Source: Paracyclopina nana (Eukaryota > Arthropoda > Copepoda > Cyclopoida > Cyclopettidae). Taken from it: DNA of 64,000 bases. Below are positions 32,868 through 41,625 of this stretch, in pieces (position 1 is the first letter of the stretch; each line of letters starts with the position of its first letter). Both the position numbers and the translations under genes were made by a program. Under the pieces are notes generated by a model. The model worked only from the letters and a program-made list of their open reading frames with translations. It was not told where the DNA came from and made no database searches. Where the stretch lies: assembly GCA_019096065.1 (NCBI GenBank), contig JAGUCH010000003.1, forward strand, positions 2,542,001 through 2,606,000. Reading direction: 5' to 3'.

Positions 32868-34517
32868 TCATTCTGCGAAATGTACAGTAGGTTCATATGG
32901 CATTGCTTGTTCATCTTCTTCATCATCCAGGAACATCTGGTCAATGATTGGAAGCTGAGAGTTGACACTTTGAGCTTTTTCTTGCTCCTTTAGTCTTTTT
33001 GATTCACCACGTGTCATTACACGGCCCTTTTCAATGGGCTTGAAAATGTCCTCATCGAAGAATTCGGGAGTCTTTTGGATTTCCATGTACGGTTCGAGAG
33101 ACTCCAATGTGAAGTGTGATCCAAGCATGAATCTAACACTTAATGGCAAATTTCCATAGAGCTCAGCGAAGCGAGGAGAGCATTTCTTCAGGAGATTCTT
33201 GTGAGCAGGAAAGACAACTCCATTGAAACTTTTTAGAAGGCATGTGTTTTGCAAGTTCTTGAGGACCAGGTAAGGGCTCGTGTGATAACGTACCCAAATC
33301 TTTGGCTTTTCATGTTTTCTCTTATCAAGCATGAAAACGTAAGTGCCAGGCTCATAGTTGATGTCTTTTCCAGGAATCTTTTCTCTTGCTTGCTTTTTGA
33401 GCTGAGTGTTCTTATTGATTGCTTCTTGTATAATGGCGTCATGAGCTTTCCAGATGTCTTTGATTGTGCTTGGTTCGACAATGTCCTTTTCTGTAATTGG
33501 TCTTAGTCTGTCGTGATCAACTCCAAAGTAAGCATAAATGGGGCTAATGTTGCCAATTCTTGGTGAGGGGCGAGTGTTCAAGGATAGTTGAACAAGATAC
33601 AAGAGTTTGATCCAGGGTAGTTTAAGTTGATTGGTCAAAATCCGGATGAGGTTGCTGACTTGTTGAACTGCATTTTCCACAATTGAGTGAGCTTGAGGAG
33701 AGTATGGCATTGTCACATGTGGGTGGATGTCATAATACTCCAGAAGTCTTCTGACTTTTGATGAGGAGACAAGGTTGGAGGCACCATCAGAGATGAGGAC
33801 TTTAGGTGGTGAAAACACTGCAATGATGTATTGTTCAATAATCTTGGCAATTTCGTCACCAGTCGCATTCTTGACGGGTACTATGATCTTGTAACCAGTA
33901 AAGTACTCAATCATGACAAGGATCTTGGAGCTTTTGTAAAACTCAGGATAGCCTTCGAGGATGTCAATTGAAAAGGTATGGCCTTTTGGTGATTCTCCAT
34001 ATGAGATAGGTTTTAGCTTGGCCTTTCCAAGTCGATTGGGTTTGGCGAGTTGGCAAAGATAACATTGGATTGTGAAGTTTAAAGCTGACTTAAATAACTT
34101 GGGATGATAATGAGTCATAGCAGCCATTCGTGCCAAGCTTGTTCCTCCTATATGACAATCCAAATGAAGATAGGCTAAAAGTACACCAAGAAGAGAATCG
34201 GGAATATAAATAAGGCTCCTTTCAGTGGATTGGTCTGGATTTTGAACAGTTTTGTATAGAACATTTTGTTCAAAAGCAAAGCCTTTTGGTGGATTTCTCC
34301 TCATTTTTTGAATATTGGCATCCTTTTCTTGTTCCATTGCGATGTTATCAAGAGTCAGCAGTTCAGCGAAGTTCATGTTTTGGATTTTTCTTACCAATGT
34401 AGTTAATTTGGATCTTCTCCGGAATCGAGTCAATGTAGGAAAAAGTCTTTTTAGGTTTTTTCTTGCGTGTCCCAAGCTTTTGTTCTCCATTGAACTTGGG
34501 TTCAAAACCTTCTTCAT
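32868..34517 (-). CDS. Integrase ORF of the LTR element
   Basis: About 549 aa. It holds an HHCC zinc-binding region (HLDCHIGG ... CYLCQLAK), then a DD35E catalytic core: the first Asp in FSIDILEG, the second in LISDGASNL, and the Glu in HSIVENAVQQ at about 35 residues. A C-terminal extension of about 230 aa follows, with an SH3-like stretch. Family knowledge: it inserts the element's cDNA in the nucleus. The frame is offset by +1 from the RT-RNase H frame, with a 155-nt overlap. The downstream end lies 59 bp before the env-position ORF. Confidence 0.9.
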   Translation of the reverse strand: MKKVLNPSSMENKSLGHARKNLKRLFPTLTRFRRRSKLTTLVRKIQNMNFAELLTLDNIAMEQEKDANIQKMRRNPPKGFAFEQNVLYKTVQNPDQSTERSLIYIPDSLLGVLLAYLHLDCHIGGTSLARMAAMTHYHPKLFKSALNFTIQCYLCQLAKPNRLGKAKLKPISYGESPKGHTFSIDILEGYPEFYKSSKILVMIEYFTGYKIIVPVKNATGDEIAKIIEQYIIAVFSPPKVLISDGASNLVSSSKVRRLLEYYDIHPHVTMPYSPQAHSIVENAVQQVSNLIRILTNQLKLPWIKLLYLVQLSLNTRPSPRIGNISPIYAYFGVDHDRLRPITEKDIVEPSTIKDIWKAHDAIIQEAINKNTQLKKQAREKIPGKDINYEPGTYVFMLDKRKHEKPKIWVRYHTSPYLVLKNLQNTCLLKSFNGVVFPAHKNLLKKCSPRFAELYGNLPLSVRFMLGSHFTLESLEPYMEIQKTPEFFDEDIFKPIEKGRVMTRGESKRLKEQEKAQSVNSQLPIIDQMFLDDEEDEQAMPYEPTVHFAE

Positions 34518-37365
34518 AGACTTTTTCTAGATATTCTTGGAGATCATTTAAAGTGACAACCTTACCAAGCTTGAACGGTGAAGTGATGAGAATGGGTTCT
34601 AGTTGACCATCATTTTGAACAGCTTTATACACTATGGGAAAGTTTCTAGTCATGGCATCTGCACACAAATTGTATTTTCCTTGGCAATGTAGGAAGATGC
34701 ATTTGAATGGCATTGAGCTAATCGTGATGCACCATCTCACTAGCTTTGGAGGTGGATTTGGGGACAGCTTGGATGATTTGAGTATCCACAGAAGTGCCAT
34801 GTTATCACCACAAACAAAAGTTGTCGGAACTCCATGAAGTAGATGAGCAAAATGTTCGAGTGATTTCACAAGGGCAAGGCATTCAAGTTCCAGAATGGTA
34901 TATCTGGATTGCTGCTTGTTGAGCGTTGCACTGTAAAAACCCACAGGACAAATTATGTGTAATTTGTCCTTTTCCTGAAGATATGTAGAGATGGGTTCCA
35001 ATTCGTCAAGTTCTTCATGTCTGATGTCTCTGATGAAGAGCTCTTCGTTGTTGGTTTTCAAGTTACTTTCATATTGCTTCAATGCTTCATCTATTGGTGA
35101 CAGTGTTACCATTCCTGGATTATTTTTTCCAGATGGAGGGATGACTGGATGTTTTGTGTTCAATTTTGACTTGCTATCGAGGGATTCCTCTTGATAAAGT
35201 TCTTCATGCCATTTGGAGACTTCCTCCCTGGAGAAGGACTTGATCTGATAGCAATAGCCAGCGATGGCATTGAGGCTGCTGTCATAATGGAGATAGAGTG
35301 GTTCGTTATAGTTCACAAAGTACACCGTTGTAGAGTTGATAATGGCATTTTTAATATCGTCAAAGGCTTGATCTTGTTCGGTACCCCAGGCAAAGTCTTC
35401 ATCTTTCCGTAAAAGTTTGGTGAGTGGCTTCAATTTTTCAGAAAAGGCATAAACTAAGTTAGCGTTCCATTGAGCCAAGCCGATGAAGGACATCAAAGTG
35501 TGTTTGTCCTCAGGCTTTTTAAAGTTCTTGACAGCAGACAAGTGTCGAGGAAGAATGGAAAATCCATTTTGGTCCAAGTGTTTGCCGAGAAGTTCGATGC
35601 TTTTTTGGGCAAACTGGAATTTTCTTGGTCGTAGTTTGATTCCAGCATTGTAAAGTGTTCTGAGTATGATTTTGGTTTGCTGAATGTTGAGTTCAAAGCT
35701 TTTTGAATAAAGACAGACATCATCAGAGTAGTTGCACACAAAGTTGCTCTTACACGGAGATTTGTCTGCAGTATCAAGGATGCGGCTCATGCAGTAATTG
35801 TAGTAGGATGGAGCATTAGAGAGACCAAAGATCATTCGAAGGGGAAGCCACTGACCTGAATTGGTGACAATTGCACAGATCTTTTGTGCTCTCTCTGTCA
35901 TGGGAATAGAGAGAAAGGCTGAGGCAATGTCAATGGTGGTGAAGTATTTGGGGTTGGCCAATGAGATTTCTTCGATGATGGTGTTAATTGGCTTATAGGG
36001 GAACTTAACAGGTTTTGTAACCTTGTTCAGTTCACGAGCATTATACACTGCTCTTAATGTTCCATTCCTTTTTGTGACCAAGAAACATGGCATGGCCCAT
36101 GGTGAAAATCCTTTTTTCAGAACTCCAATTTTCTCAAGTTCAGCGAGTTGGTCAGCCAGTTGAGCTTCTCTGAGCGGATCCAAGGTGTAAGGTTTGATGT
36201 AGACAGGTTTTTCAGTTGTAGTTTCTATGTCAAAGAAGATTTCAAACTTTTCATGGATCTTTCCAATGTCGGATTCATGTGTGCTGAAAAGATTGGGTGT
36301 TTCCTTTTCGATGAATGATATGATGTCTTCAACTGCAGATTTATCGATGTGAGAATGATTATCACGAATAATCATTTTCCAGTCATCTTTTTCTTCTGTA
36401 GTCAAGCATGGGAATCCGGTTGGTTCAACTGTCTCTTCATCTATTTGGTCGGTGGCTTCATCCTCAATGGTTACTTTTCCAATGATTTCATTGCAGGAAA
36501 GTGGGAATCTTGAAGTAGACTTGTTTTCCATGGTGGTGGTGAATTTTCCCCCTCTGACTGAAAGTGATCCAACTGTCTTTAAGGGTGATTCACGGGGAAT
36601 TGACAAGTTATATTGGCCATCCGGAAGATCCAGAGTGCCAGTGACCTCATTTAATCCGGGTAGAACTTCAATCTCGTCCACTGAAGCCCATGAGTCTAAG
36701 CCTTCCGGAGATGGCAGAGACTTTTGTTCAGATCTTTGCTCAAAGCTTATGATGAGGTTTGTTCTACCTTTTTGTTGGATTATTTGAAGGTTGTGAGTGG
36801 TTATGAAATCTAAACCAAGTAGATTGCTTGAAGAGGCAATGAAAAATGTGTGCTTAAACTGAAATCCTTTTAGTTGGAAGGTTAGCTCGATTGGACACTG
36901 GTATTGTGGTATTTCATTCTTTTGTACATCGACCAATGTGAGTTTTTCATTAGAAAGGGAGTACTTGTCTTTAGGAAGCTCTTGGAAAGTTTTGACGGAG
37001 AGAATTGAGACTTGTGCACCTGAGTCGACAGTGAAGTCGACTTTTAGGCCAAAGTCTGTTGTCAAAGCTGTTTTTAGAGGACTTTCGTTGATCACTGGAA
37101 GATCGAGTCCTTCTAAAATGATATCTGGAGTAAGAACTTTGGAGACTTGCGAAATTTCTTGATAGTCTAATGAGGATGCGATTTCCAAGGCAGCATCTGA
37201 ATCTAACCAGTCAGGTTCGATTGAAGAGGAAATGGTGGGATTGTCATCATCTTCAGTGTCAATATCTGCGAGTGAAATGTCCGAGAATGTGACTAATGAT
37301 ATTTCTTCTTTTACAGTTGTTGTTTTTGGAAAGGGCCGAGCTAGTTTAAAGGAACTGCTCGACAT
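34363..37365 (-). CDS. Protease, reverse transcriptase and RNase H ORF of the LTR element
   Basis: About 1000 aa. An aspartic protease near residue 115 has the VDSGA motif. The RT has the Ty3/Gypsy pattern (FFTIDIASAFLSI-like block, GLSNAP, catalytic YSDD). RNase H shows LELECLALVKSLEHF and DNMALLWIL. The N-terminal overlap with gag carries a -1 slippery heptamer. The last codons overlap the integrase frame. Catalytic residues appear intact, so the product may be functional. It acts in the virus-like particle in the cytoplasm. Confidence 0.92.
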   Translation of the reverse strand: MSSSSFKLARPFPKTTTVKEEISLVTFSDISLADIDTEDDDNPTISSSIEPDWLDSDAALEIASSLDYQEISQVSKVLTPDIILEGLDLPVINESPLKTALTTDFGLKVDFTVDSGAQVSILSVKTFQELPKDKYSLSNEKLTLVDVQKNEIPQYQCPIELTFQLKGFQFKHTFFIASSSNLLGLDFITTHNLQIIQQKGRTNLIISFEQRSEQKSLPSPEGLDSWASVDEIEVLPGLNEVTGTLDLPDGQYNLSIPRESPLKTVGSLSVRGGKFTTTMENKSTSRFPLSCNEIIGKVTIEDEATDQIDEETVEPTGFPCLTTEEKDDWKMIIRDNHSHIDKSAVEDIISFIEKETPNLFSTHESDIGKIHEKFEIFFDIETTTEKPVYIKPYTLDPLREAQLADQLAELEKIGVLKKGFSPWAMPCFLVTKRNGTLRAVYNARELNKVTKPVKFPYKPINTIIEEISLANPKYFTTIDIASAFLSIPMTERAQKICAIVTNSGQWLPLRMIFGLSNAPSYYNYCMSRILDTADKSPCKSNFVCNYSDDVCLYSKSFELNIQQTKIILRTLYNAGIKLRPRKFQFAQKSIELLGKHLDQNGFSILPRHLSAVKNFKKPEDKHTLMSFIGLAQWNANLVYAFSEKLKPLTKLLRKDEDFAWGTEQDQAFDDIKNAIINSTTVYFVNYNEPLYLHYDSSLNAIAGYCYQIKSFSREEVSKWHEELYQEESLDSKSKLNTKHPVIPPSGKNNPGMVTLSPIDEALKQYESNLKTNNEELFIRDIRHEELDELEPISTYLQEKDKLHIICPVGFYSATLNKQQSRYTILELECLALVKSLEHFAHLLHGVPTTFVCGDNMALLWILKSSKLSPNPPPKLVRWCITISSMPFKCIFLHCQGKYNLCADAMTRNFPIVYKAVQNDGQLEPILITSPFKLGKVVTLNDLQEYLEKVYEEGFEPKFNGEQKLGTRKKKPKKTFSYIDSIPEKIQINYIGKKNPKHELR

Positions 37366-38624
37366 TGGTGATCAAGATGGAAACCTTGCATGCATTTGGA
37401 GCATGCATTGAAGCTAGGAGTGGAGCTCTTGTAAATGCAATTTTCAGCGTTGAATCCACACAGTAAATGTCCACATCTCGCACAAGAAATAGAGATTCTT
37501 TCAAGAGTTTTCAAAGAGATGCGATACTTTCCCGGTTGAGTTTCAACAAATACTGGAAAGTCAATTGGTGCATTTTCAGGAATAATGCGTCCAAGATTGT
37601 CAAACTTGTAGGGAATTCGCGAATGTGGATCATCCAGCATCTTGAGCTTTGGGCCTCTCTTTCTGGTGTTCCGTTCATACGAATCGATTTCCATGAGAAG
37701 AACATTCATAAGAGGGCCTTTTTTGTCAAACTTGGCTGCTATTTCAGAAAATTTGGGGTCTGAAATTTTGTAGACAATCAGCTTAGACTTTTGAGGTCTG
37801 TTGTATCCTCCCTTTTCGTTTGGGTAAGTCTTGGGCTGATTTTCAAGTGCAGCTACGGTTTTCATCAATAACTGGTTCGTTTCTTTCATTTCAGAGATGA
37901 TTTGATTATTAGCAGCGAAATGGCCATTGGAGTGGTTGGAAGAACCGGTTTTTATGCTTGCGGTTGTGGTATGCTCATTATTTATGGCTTGAGGGGCCGC
38001 TTCCAAGTTTTTTACTACCCTTTTTGTCATGGAAGGATGGGATGTAACCATGTTTTTGAACGTGTTCAAATCCATGGGTGGAACAAAGGGTGATATTTTT
38101 TGGAGTTCCGCAATCTTTGTCCGTTCAAGGTTAACTGCCTTTTGTACCTCTGAAGGCAGCTGGGGAATGACATGATCGATAACTAACTTAGTCAAGGCGT
38201 CGTTCCTTTGTTCTGGGAAGGCCAAACGAGCCTTTTCGACTATCTTGGTTAGCGAGTCATCGACCTTTTTCGTGTCAATTTTGGAGTCATAAAACTCGCA
38301 CAAGAGTTCGTCTGGTCTCTTGCTGCAACAATAGCTCTCAAGGATTTCCTTGATAGCTTCATTAATATCATCATGACTCTTGAAAATGTTGGTGAAAGTG
38401 TCCTTGAGTTGAGAGTTAGTCTGGTGTATAATGAGGTTGGCAAACTGCTTGGCTGTTAGCTCGCCTGCGTGTCGCTCAGCCATAGCTTCAATAATGTGCC
38501 TCACATCTGGGCTTGCCTTGCTCAACCTTGGGAACTCTTTCAAGTTTTCTCTTTTTAGTTGGACAAAAGCGTGTTGGACTCTCTTGTATCTGATCCAGGA
38601 ATGAAAGGGACGGTTTTCAGGCAT
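37341..38624 (-). CDS. Gag, C-terminal part, of the LTR element
   Basis: About 427 aa in a frame -1 relative to the upstream gag frame. The first 270 residues look like a helical capsid domain. Near the C-terminus are Cys/His clusters (CARCGHLLCG, CSKCMQGFHLDHQC) that could be a nucleocapsid zinc-binding region of unusual spacing. It ends at a TAG directly after a UUUAAAC heptamer. Confidence 0.75.
   Translation of the reverse strand: MPENRPFHSWIRYKRVQHAFVQLKRENLKEFPRLSKASPDVRHIIEAMAERHAGELTAKQFANLIIHQTNSQLKDTFTNIFKSHDDINEAIKEILESYCCSKRPDELLCEFYDSKIDTKKVDDSLTKIVEKARLAFPEQRNDALTKLVIDHVIPQLPSEVQKAVNLERTKIAELQKISPFVPPMDLNTFKNMVTSHPSMTKRVVKNLEAAPQAINNEHTTTASIKTGSSNHSNGHFAANNQIISEMKETNQLLMKTVAALENQPKTYPNEKGGYNRPQKSKLIVYKISDPKFSEIAAKFDKKGPLMNVLLMEIDSYERNTRKRGPKLKMLDDPHSRIPYKFDNLGRIIPENAPIDFPVFVETQPGKYRISLKTLERISISCARCGHLLCGFNAENCIYKSSTPSFNACSKCMQGFHLDHQCRAVPLN
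37344..37350 (-). promoter_or_regulatory. -1 ribosomal frameshift heptamer UUUAAAC
   Basis: On the minus strand the gag frame reads CCT TTA AAC TAG, so T TTA AAC lies in the correct phase with the stop directly behind it. Slipping back one base enters the protease-RT frame. UUUAAAC is among the best-known slippery sequences. The downstream pseudoknot or stem was not worked out. Confidence 0.75.
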
Positions 38625-39232
38625 GGAATTCTTTGCGTTTGGATGAGTTTTGGAATGAGTTGAAGGAAGTCGCTCCTGAGTTCTGCTGCGATAATATCTC
38701 GTTCCATTTCCACCCTGTTTTGGACTGAATTGTGACGAGCATATTCCTTCAGATCCTTAAGGGACTTTTCATATTTATGAGTTTTCCCTTGGAGAAGGTT
38801 GCTAGTTCCATAAGCCAAGCTTTGGAAGAGTGGGGCTACTCCAGCATTGGCATGAGGAGATGGTGCTCTGGAGTCTCCTCTGATGGAGGATGTCACACTT
38901 GATCGGCGAGATCTTCTTGGCTCAGGTTGGTCTTGTGGAGGTGAGTCCGGAGATGGTTCCATGCGCTGTAGAATGGCCTTGTTTGACTCATGAACATCAT
39001 TCAATGCTCTGGTGATGGTTGAGAAGCTGGTGTCGACGTTTTCTTGCATTTTGAGGAGGTTTCTCTCAAGCTTCTCAATTTTCCTGTTGGTGGCAAGTTT
39101 TGCTCTGCGATCTTGTGAAACTTCATTTGGAGGCACGGCCATGCGAGCTGCAATGCCTAGTAGCTCATTTTGTATGGCGTTCTCTAAAGTCTCTTCGTGG
39201 TGGTCATGATGATGAGCACCAGATTCAGCCAT
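38555..39232 (-). CDS. Gag, N-terminal part, of the LTR element
   Basis: 225 aa starting at the first good ATG after the LTR leader. It contains a His-rich start, a coiled-coil segment (ATNRKIEKLERNLLKMQENV), a Ser/Pro/Arg-rich linker and a helical C-terminus. It overlaps the larger gag frame by 70 nt, and a -1 shift is needed to pass between them. A CCCUUUC heptamer (38603-38609) is in the correct phase. Confidence 0.7.
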   Translation of the reverse strand: MAESGAHHHDHHEETLENAIQNELLGIAARMAVPPNEVSQDRRAKLATNRKIEKLERNLLKMQENVDTSFSTITRALNDVHESNKAILQRMEPSPDSPPQDQPEPRRSRRSSVTSSIRGDSRAPSPHANAGVAPLFQSLAYGTSNLLQGKTHKYEKSLKDLKEYARHNSVQNRVEMERDIIAAELRSDFLQLIPKLIQTQRIPCLKTVPFIPGSDTRESNTLLSN

Positions 39233-39576
39233 TTTTGAACCTAATGTACGTGAAAGTAAGTTGTTGATAGGAAAGAACTTCTATGCTCCGCCCAGATTGC
39301 CTTAAGGGCTTTGTTTGAGCTGTAAGTCACAACACGGGACTCTGAATTAAGGGCCTCTTTTAACTTATATGGGCGCGTAGCCGGAAGTGTCCTTTTTTGA
39401 GGTAGCTAATCTCGTCTAAGGCAAGGTTACCTTTATGGTTCAGATGGAGTGATGGAGCACTGTACGACTTTGTTGAGGGAGTCGATCCAAATTAGACTGG
39501 CTAGGTCTTCTTTAGATGATATTATTTCTCCCCCGCTCTGGAAAAAAGCACTTCACTTCCACTAGTGATCTTGATA

Positions 39577-39593
39577 CAATTCCGTGGGAGCCA
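39577..39593 (-). promoter_or_regulatory. Candidate tRNA primer-binding site
   Basis: In element sense TGGCTCCCACGGAATTG begins 4 bases after the 5' LTR. It starts with TGG, as expected for complementarity to a tRNA 3' CCA end. I could not name the tRNA. Confidence 0.5.
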
Positions 39594-39597
39594 ACTA

Positions 39598-39830
39598 TGA
39601 TGAAATGGAGGTGAAGAACTGGGTTCGAACAGTTTTATGAGTAGAAGAGTGATGAAACGGGTTTGAGTATACTTTATTTGCTAGGATGAAGTGAGCGAAG
39701 CAAACTTTAGCATACTGAAGTAAAAATGCAGGTAGAAGTAACATATACCAGCGGCGTGCGCGTAGAGCCAAAAAAAGAGAGATCGGGCGTCGTGACCTAC
39801 TTGTGGTCGTCGTCTGGTTCCATTTCTTCA
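39598..39830 (-). repeat. LTR, 5' copy in element sense
   Basis: 233 bp, apparently identical to 25940-26172. It should hold the promoter for the gag-pol transcript. Confidence 0.93.
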
Positions 39831-40151
39831 TATCGTACATTACTTCACTTCCCCTTGTCGGTTTTATATGTGTTACTGTGTAAAGTCATTTTTCAAAAAA
39901 ATATATATTTTTGAATTGCTCTAGGAGCTCCATTAGCAGACATACTAACTACTATAATAATTTTTCTTTTTTGTATTGACAGTTCTAATCTTTGACTTTC
40001 ATCCAGAGTTGAAAAATCAAAAATCCATCCACTGACATGGGAGGAAAATGCCATCAAAGTAGGGTCCGAAAAAGTGAATTTTGGCCATTTTTCAACTTGT
40101 TTGTTTACGTTTTTTAACTTTTTTCCCTGACACCTAGAGACCCCCTAGGGC

Positions 40152-40391
40152 CTAGATAATTGGGGTATAGTTGATTTCTGGTCATACCCACACTACCAGC
40201 TAGGCCACCATTCATTTTTGCCTTAATCTAAACAGCTGTTTGCTTAATCCACCTCTTGACCACCCTAGAGTGGTCCAGTGGTCATGAAAATTAATTTTCC
40301 AACTTTTCACACCAATACAAGGGGGACCAATAACTGATATTCGAATCCGAAAGCTTTTATCAGGATTGCTTGTGGCTTACAGTCAAAAGCT
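40152..40391 (-). repeat. Right copy of the 240-bp inverted repeat
   Basis: Reverse complement of 25660-25898 with a few mismatches. It begins at CTAGATAATTGGGGTATAG and ends at GGCTTACAGTCAAAAGCT. Between it and the LTR lie about 320 bp with no coding, presumably the interior of the interrupted foldback element. Confidence 0.85.
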
Positions 40392-40789
40392 GTTAAGATA
40401 TTGCACCTCTAATTAGAGAACCAGCCAATTTTAATTGTGAGCCCACTCGGACAAGGCAGTTCTCAGCCCTCCATGGCTTCTACTAAAATCCACTAGTAGG
40501 AATATGGCTCTTATAGTTTCGCCCTATAAGCCAGGATCTATTCTCCAGCACATTTACATATTTACTGAGTACTCACTCGTTCTCACAAGCGGCGTATATA
40601 AGAATGTCCAGGTTGGACACACCTGCGCAAAGGCGGTGAAAGGTAGGCCCATGCATCTGCTACTGGCAGTAGTTCTTGTATTGAGATCTTTGTTTATTTT
40701 GCTCCTTCGAAGATTTGTTAGTCAATTAAAATATGAATTACATTTTGAAAGATGCTATCTAGAGCCAAGGCTAGCATTGAACTTATTGC

Positions 40790-41625
40790 CAGCACGCCCG
40801 CTCCCTGCTGTCTACATCGTGAACGCCTAAATCTAGAGCTCTAATGAAAATTAGAGCCCTAGATTTTGATGAGAGTATCTAGTTCTCAACAACAGCTGAA
40901 CTTTTTGTTTGGACTTTGGAAAAAAAATTTCTAAGGTACAGCTCAAACTACAGCTCCGATCGGAAGGAATTTTTGAGGGGTTCATGGTTTCTCAGCACAA
41001 TTACCAAATAAAAAATAGCATTTCATAAAATAATAAATGGTGGAACAAAATTGGGCAGATGTCGTGCTACCGTAGGCCGGCCGGCCACCTTTAGGCTGTT
41101 TTTCGGAACTGAGTTTTGAGAACGATCTACTCATCAAAATCTAGAGCTCTAACGAAAATCAGAAAATGCGAACTGAATGACAGTGTGACCAGAAGTGGCT
41201 ATTTATAGCCATAGTGGCTACGGTAATTTTGGCCGAATAGCTATAGCCATCTGTGGCTAATTTTGTAAAGCCCGAAAATTTGACATTTTTAATTAATAAG
41301 CGCTTGAAAATCTTTGTGAAAAAAATAAGCTTGCCAAGTTTGCAAAAATAGCTGTCTTTATTTTTGAAACTTCTGCCACCAAAATAAGTTGGAAATAATT
41401 ATTTCATCCAGAATAATCCCGAAAATTGGATCAAATTTTCAATATGAAAATGTGGCGATTTTGCGTCAATTTGTGGCTTTTATGAGTCTTTTTCTGAGAT
41501 AGCCGAACGTGGCTATTTTTGGGGAAAGTCTGGCTACAATCCGCTTAAATTTTCTGGTCACACTGCTGAAAGACAACTAGATTTAGGCGTCCACAATGTG
41601 GACAGCATGGAGCGGGCGTTTCAAA
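40790..41625. mobile_element. MITE-like element with about 45-bp terminal inverted repeats
   Basis: Left end GCACGCCCGCTCCCTGCTG... (40790-40836) and right end ...CAGCATGGAGCGGGCGT (41577-41625) are inverted copies sharing GCCTAAATCTAG at the inner edge. Inside lies a second inverted pair around ATTAGAGCCCTAGATTTTGA (40845-40873) and its partner at 41130-41152. There is also a local hairpin at 40830-40862. The centre repeats TGGCTA/TAGCCA words. No coding capacity; probably non-autonomous. Confidence 0.65.

Larger units (their letters stand above)
25940..39830 (-). mobile_element. 13.9-kb Ty3/Gypsy-like retrovirus-like LTR element with ambisense accessory genes
   Basis: Bounded by 233-bp direct repeats that read the same base by base and have TG...CA ends in short inverted repeats (TGAAGAAATGG / CCATTTCATCA in element sense). 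On the minus strand the order is LTR, primer-binding-like site, gag (two overlapping frames), protease-RT-RNase H, integrase, env-position membrane protein, coiled-coil membrane protein, small membrane ORF, polypurine-like tract, LTR. On the plus strand, in the 3.5 kb nearest the 3' LTR, are at least three genes with predicted introns. Order PR-RT-RH-IN and the RT and integrase motifs place it in the Ty3/Gypsy group. Near-perfect LTRs and long open frames mean a recent insertion. No matching target-site duplication is seen (TCGTTA left, TATCGT right). Confidence 0.93.

Noticed and set aside
25940..39830. BEL/Pao or Copia class for the LTR element
   Set aside because: RT comes before integrase, which excludes Copia; the VDSGA protease and the RT block pattern with GLSNAP and the HHCC-DD35E integrase fit Ty3/Gypsy better than BEL/Pao.
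40504..40830. 108-codon plus-strand frame
   Set aside because: Overlaps the left end of a MITE-like repeat; the hydrophobic stretch is short and no family fits.
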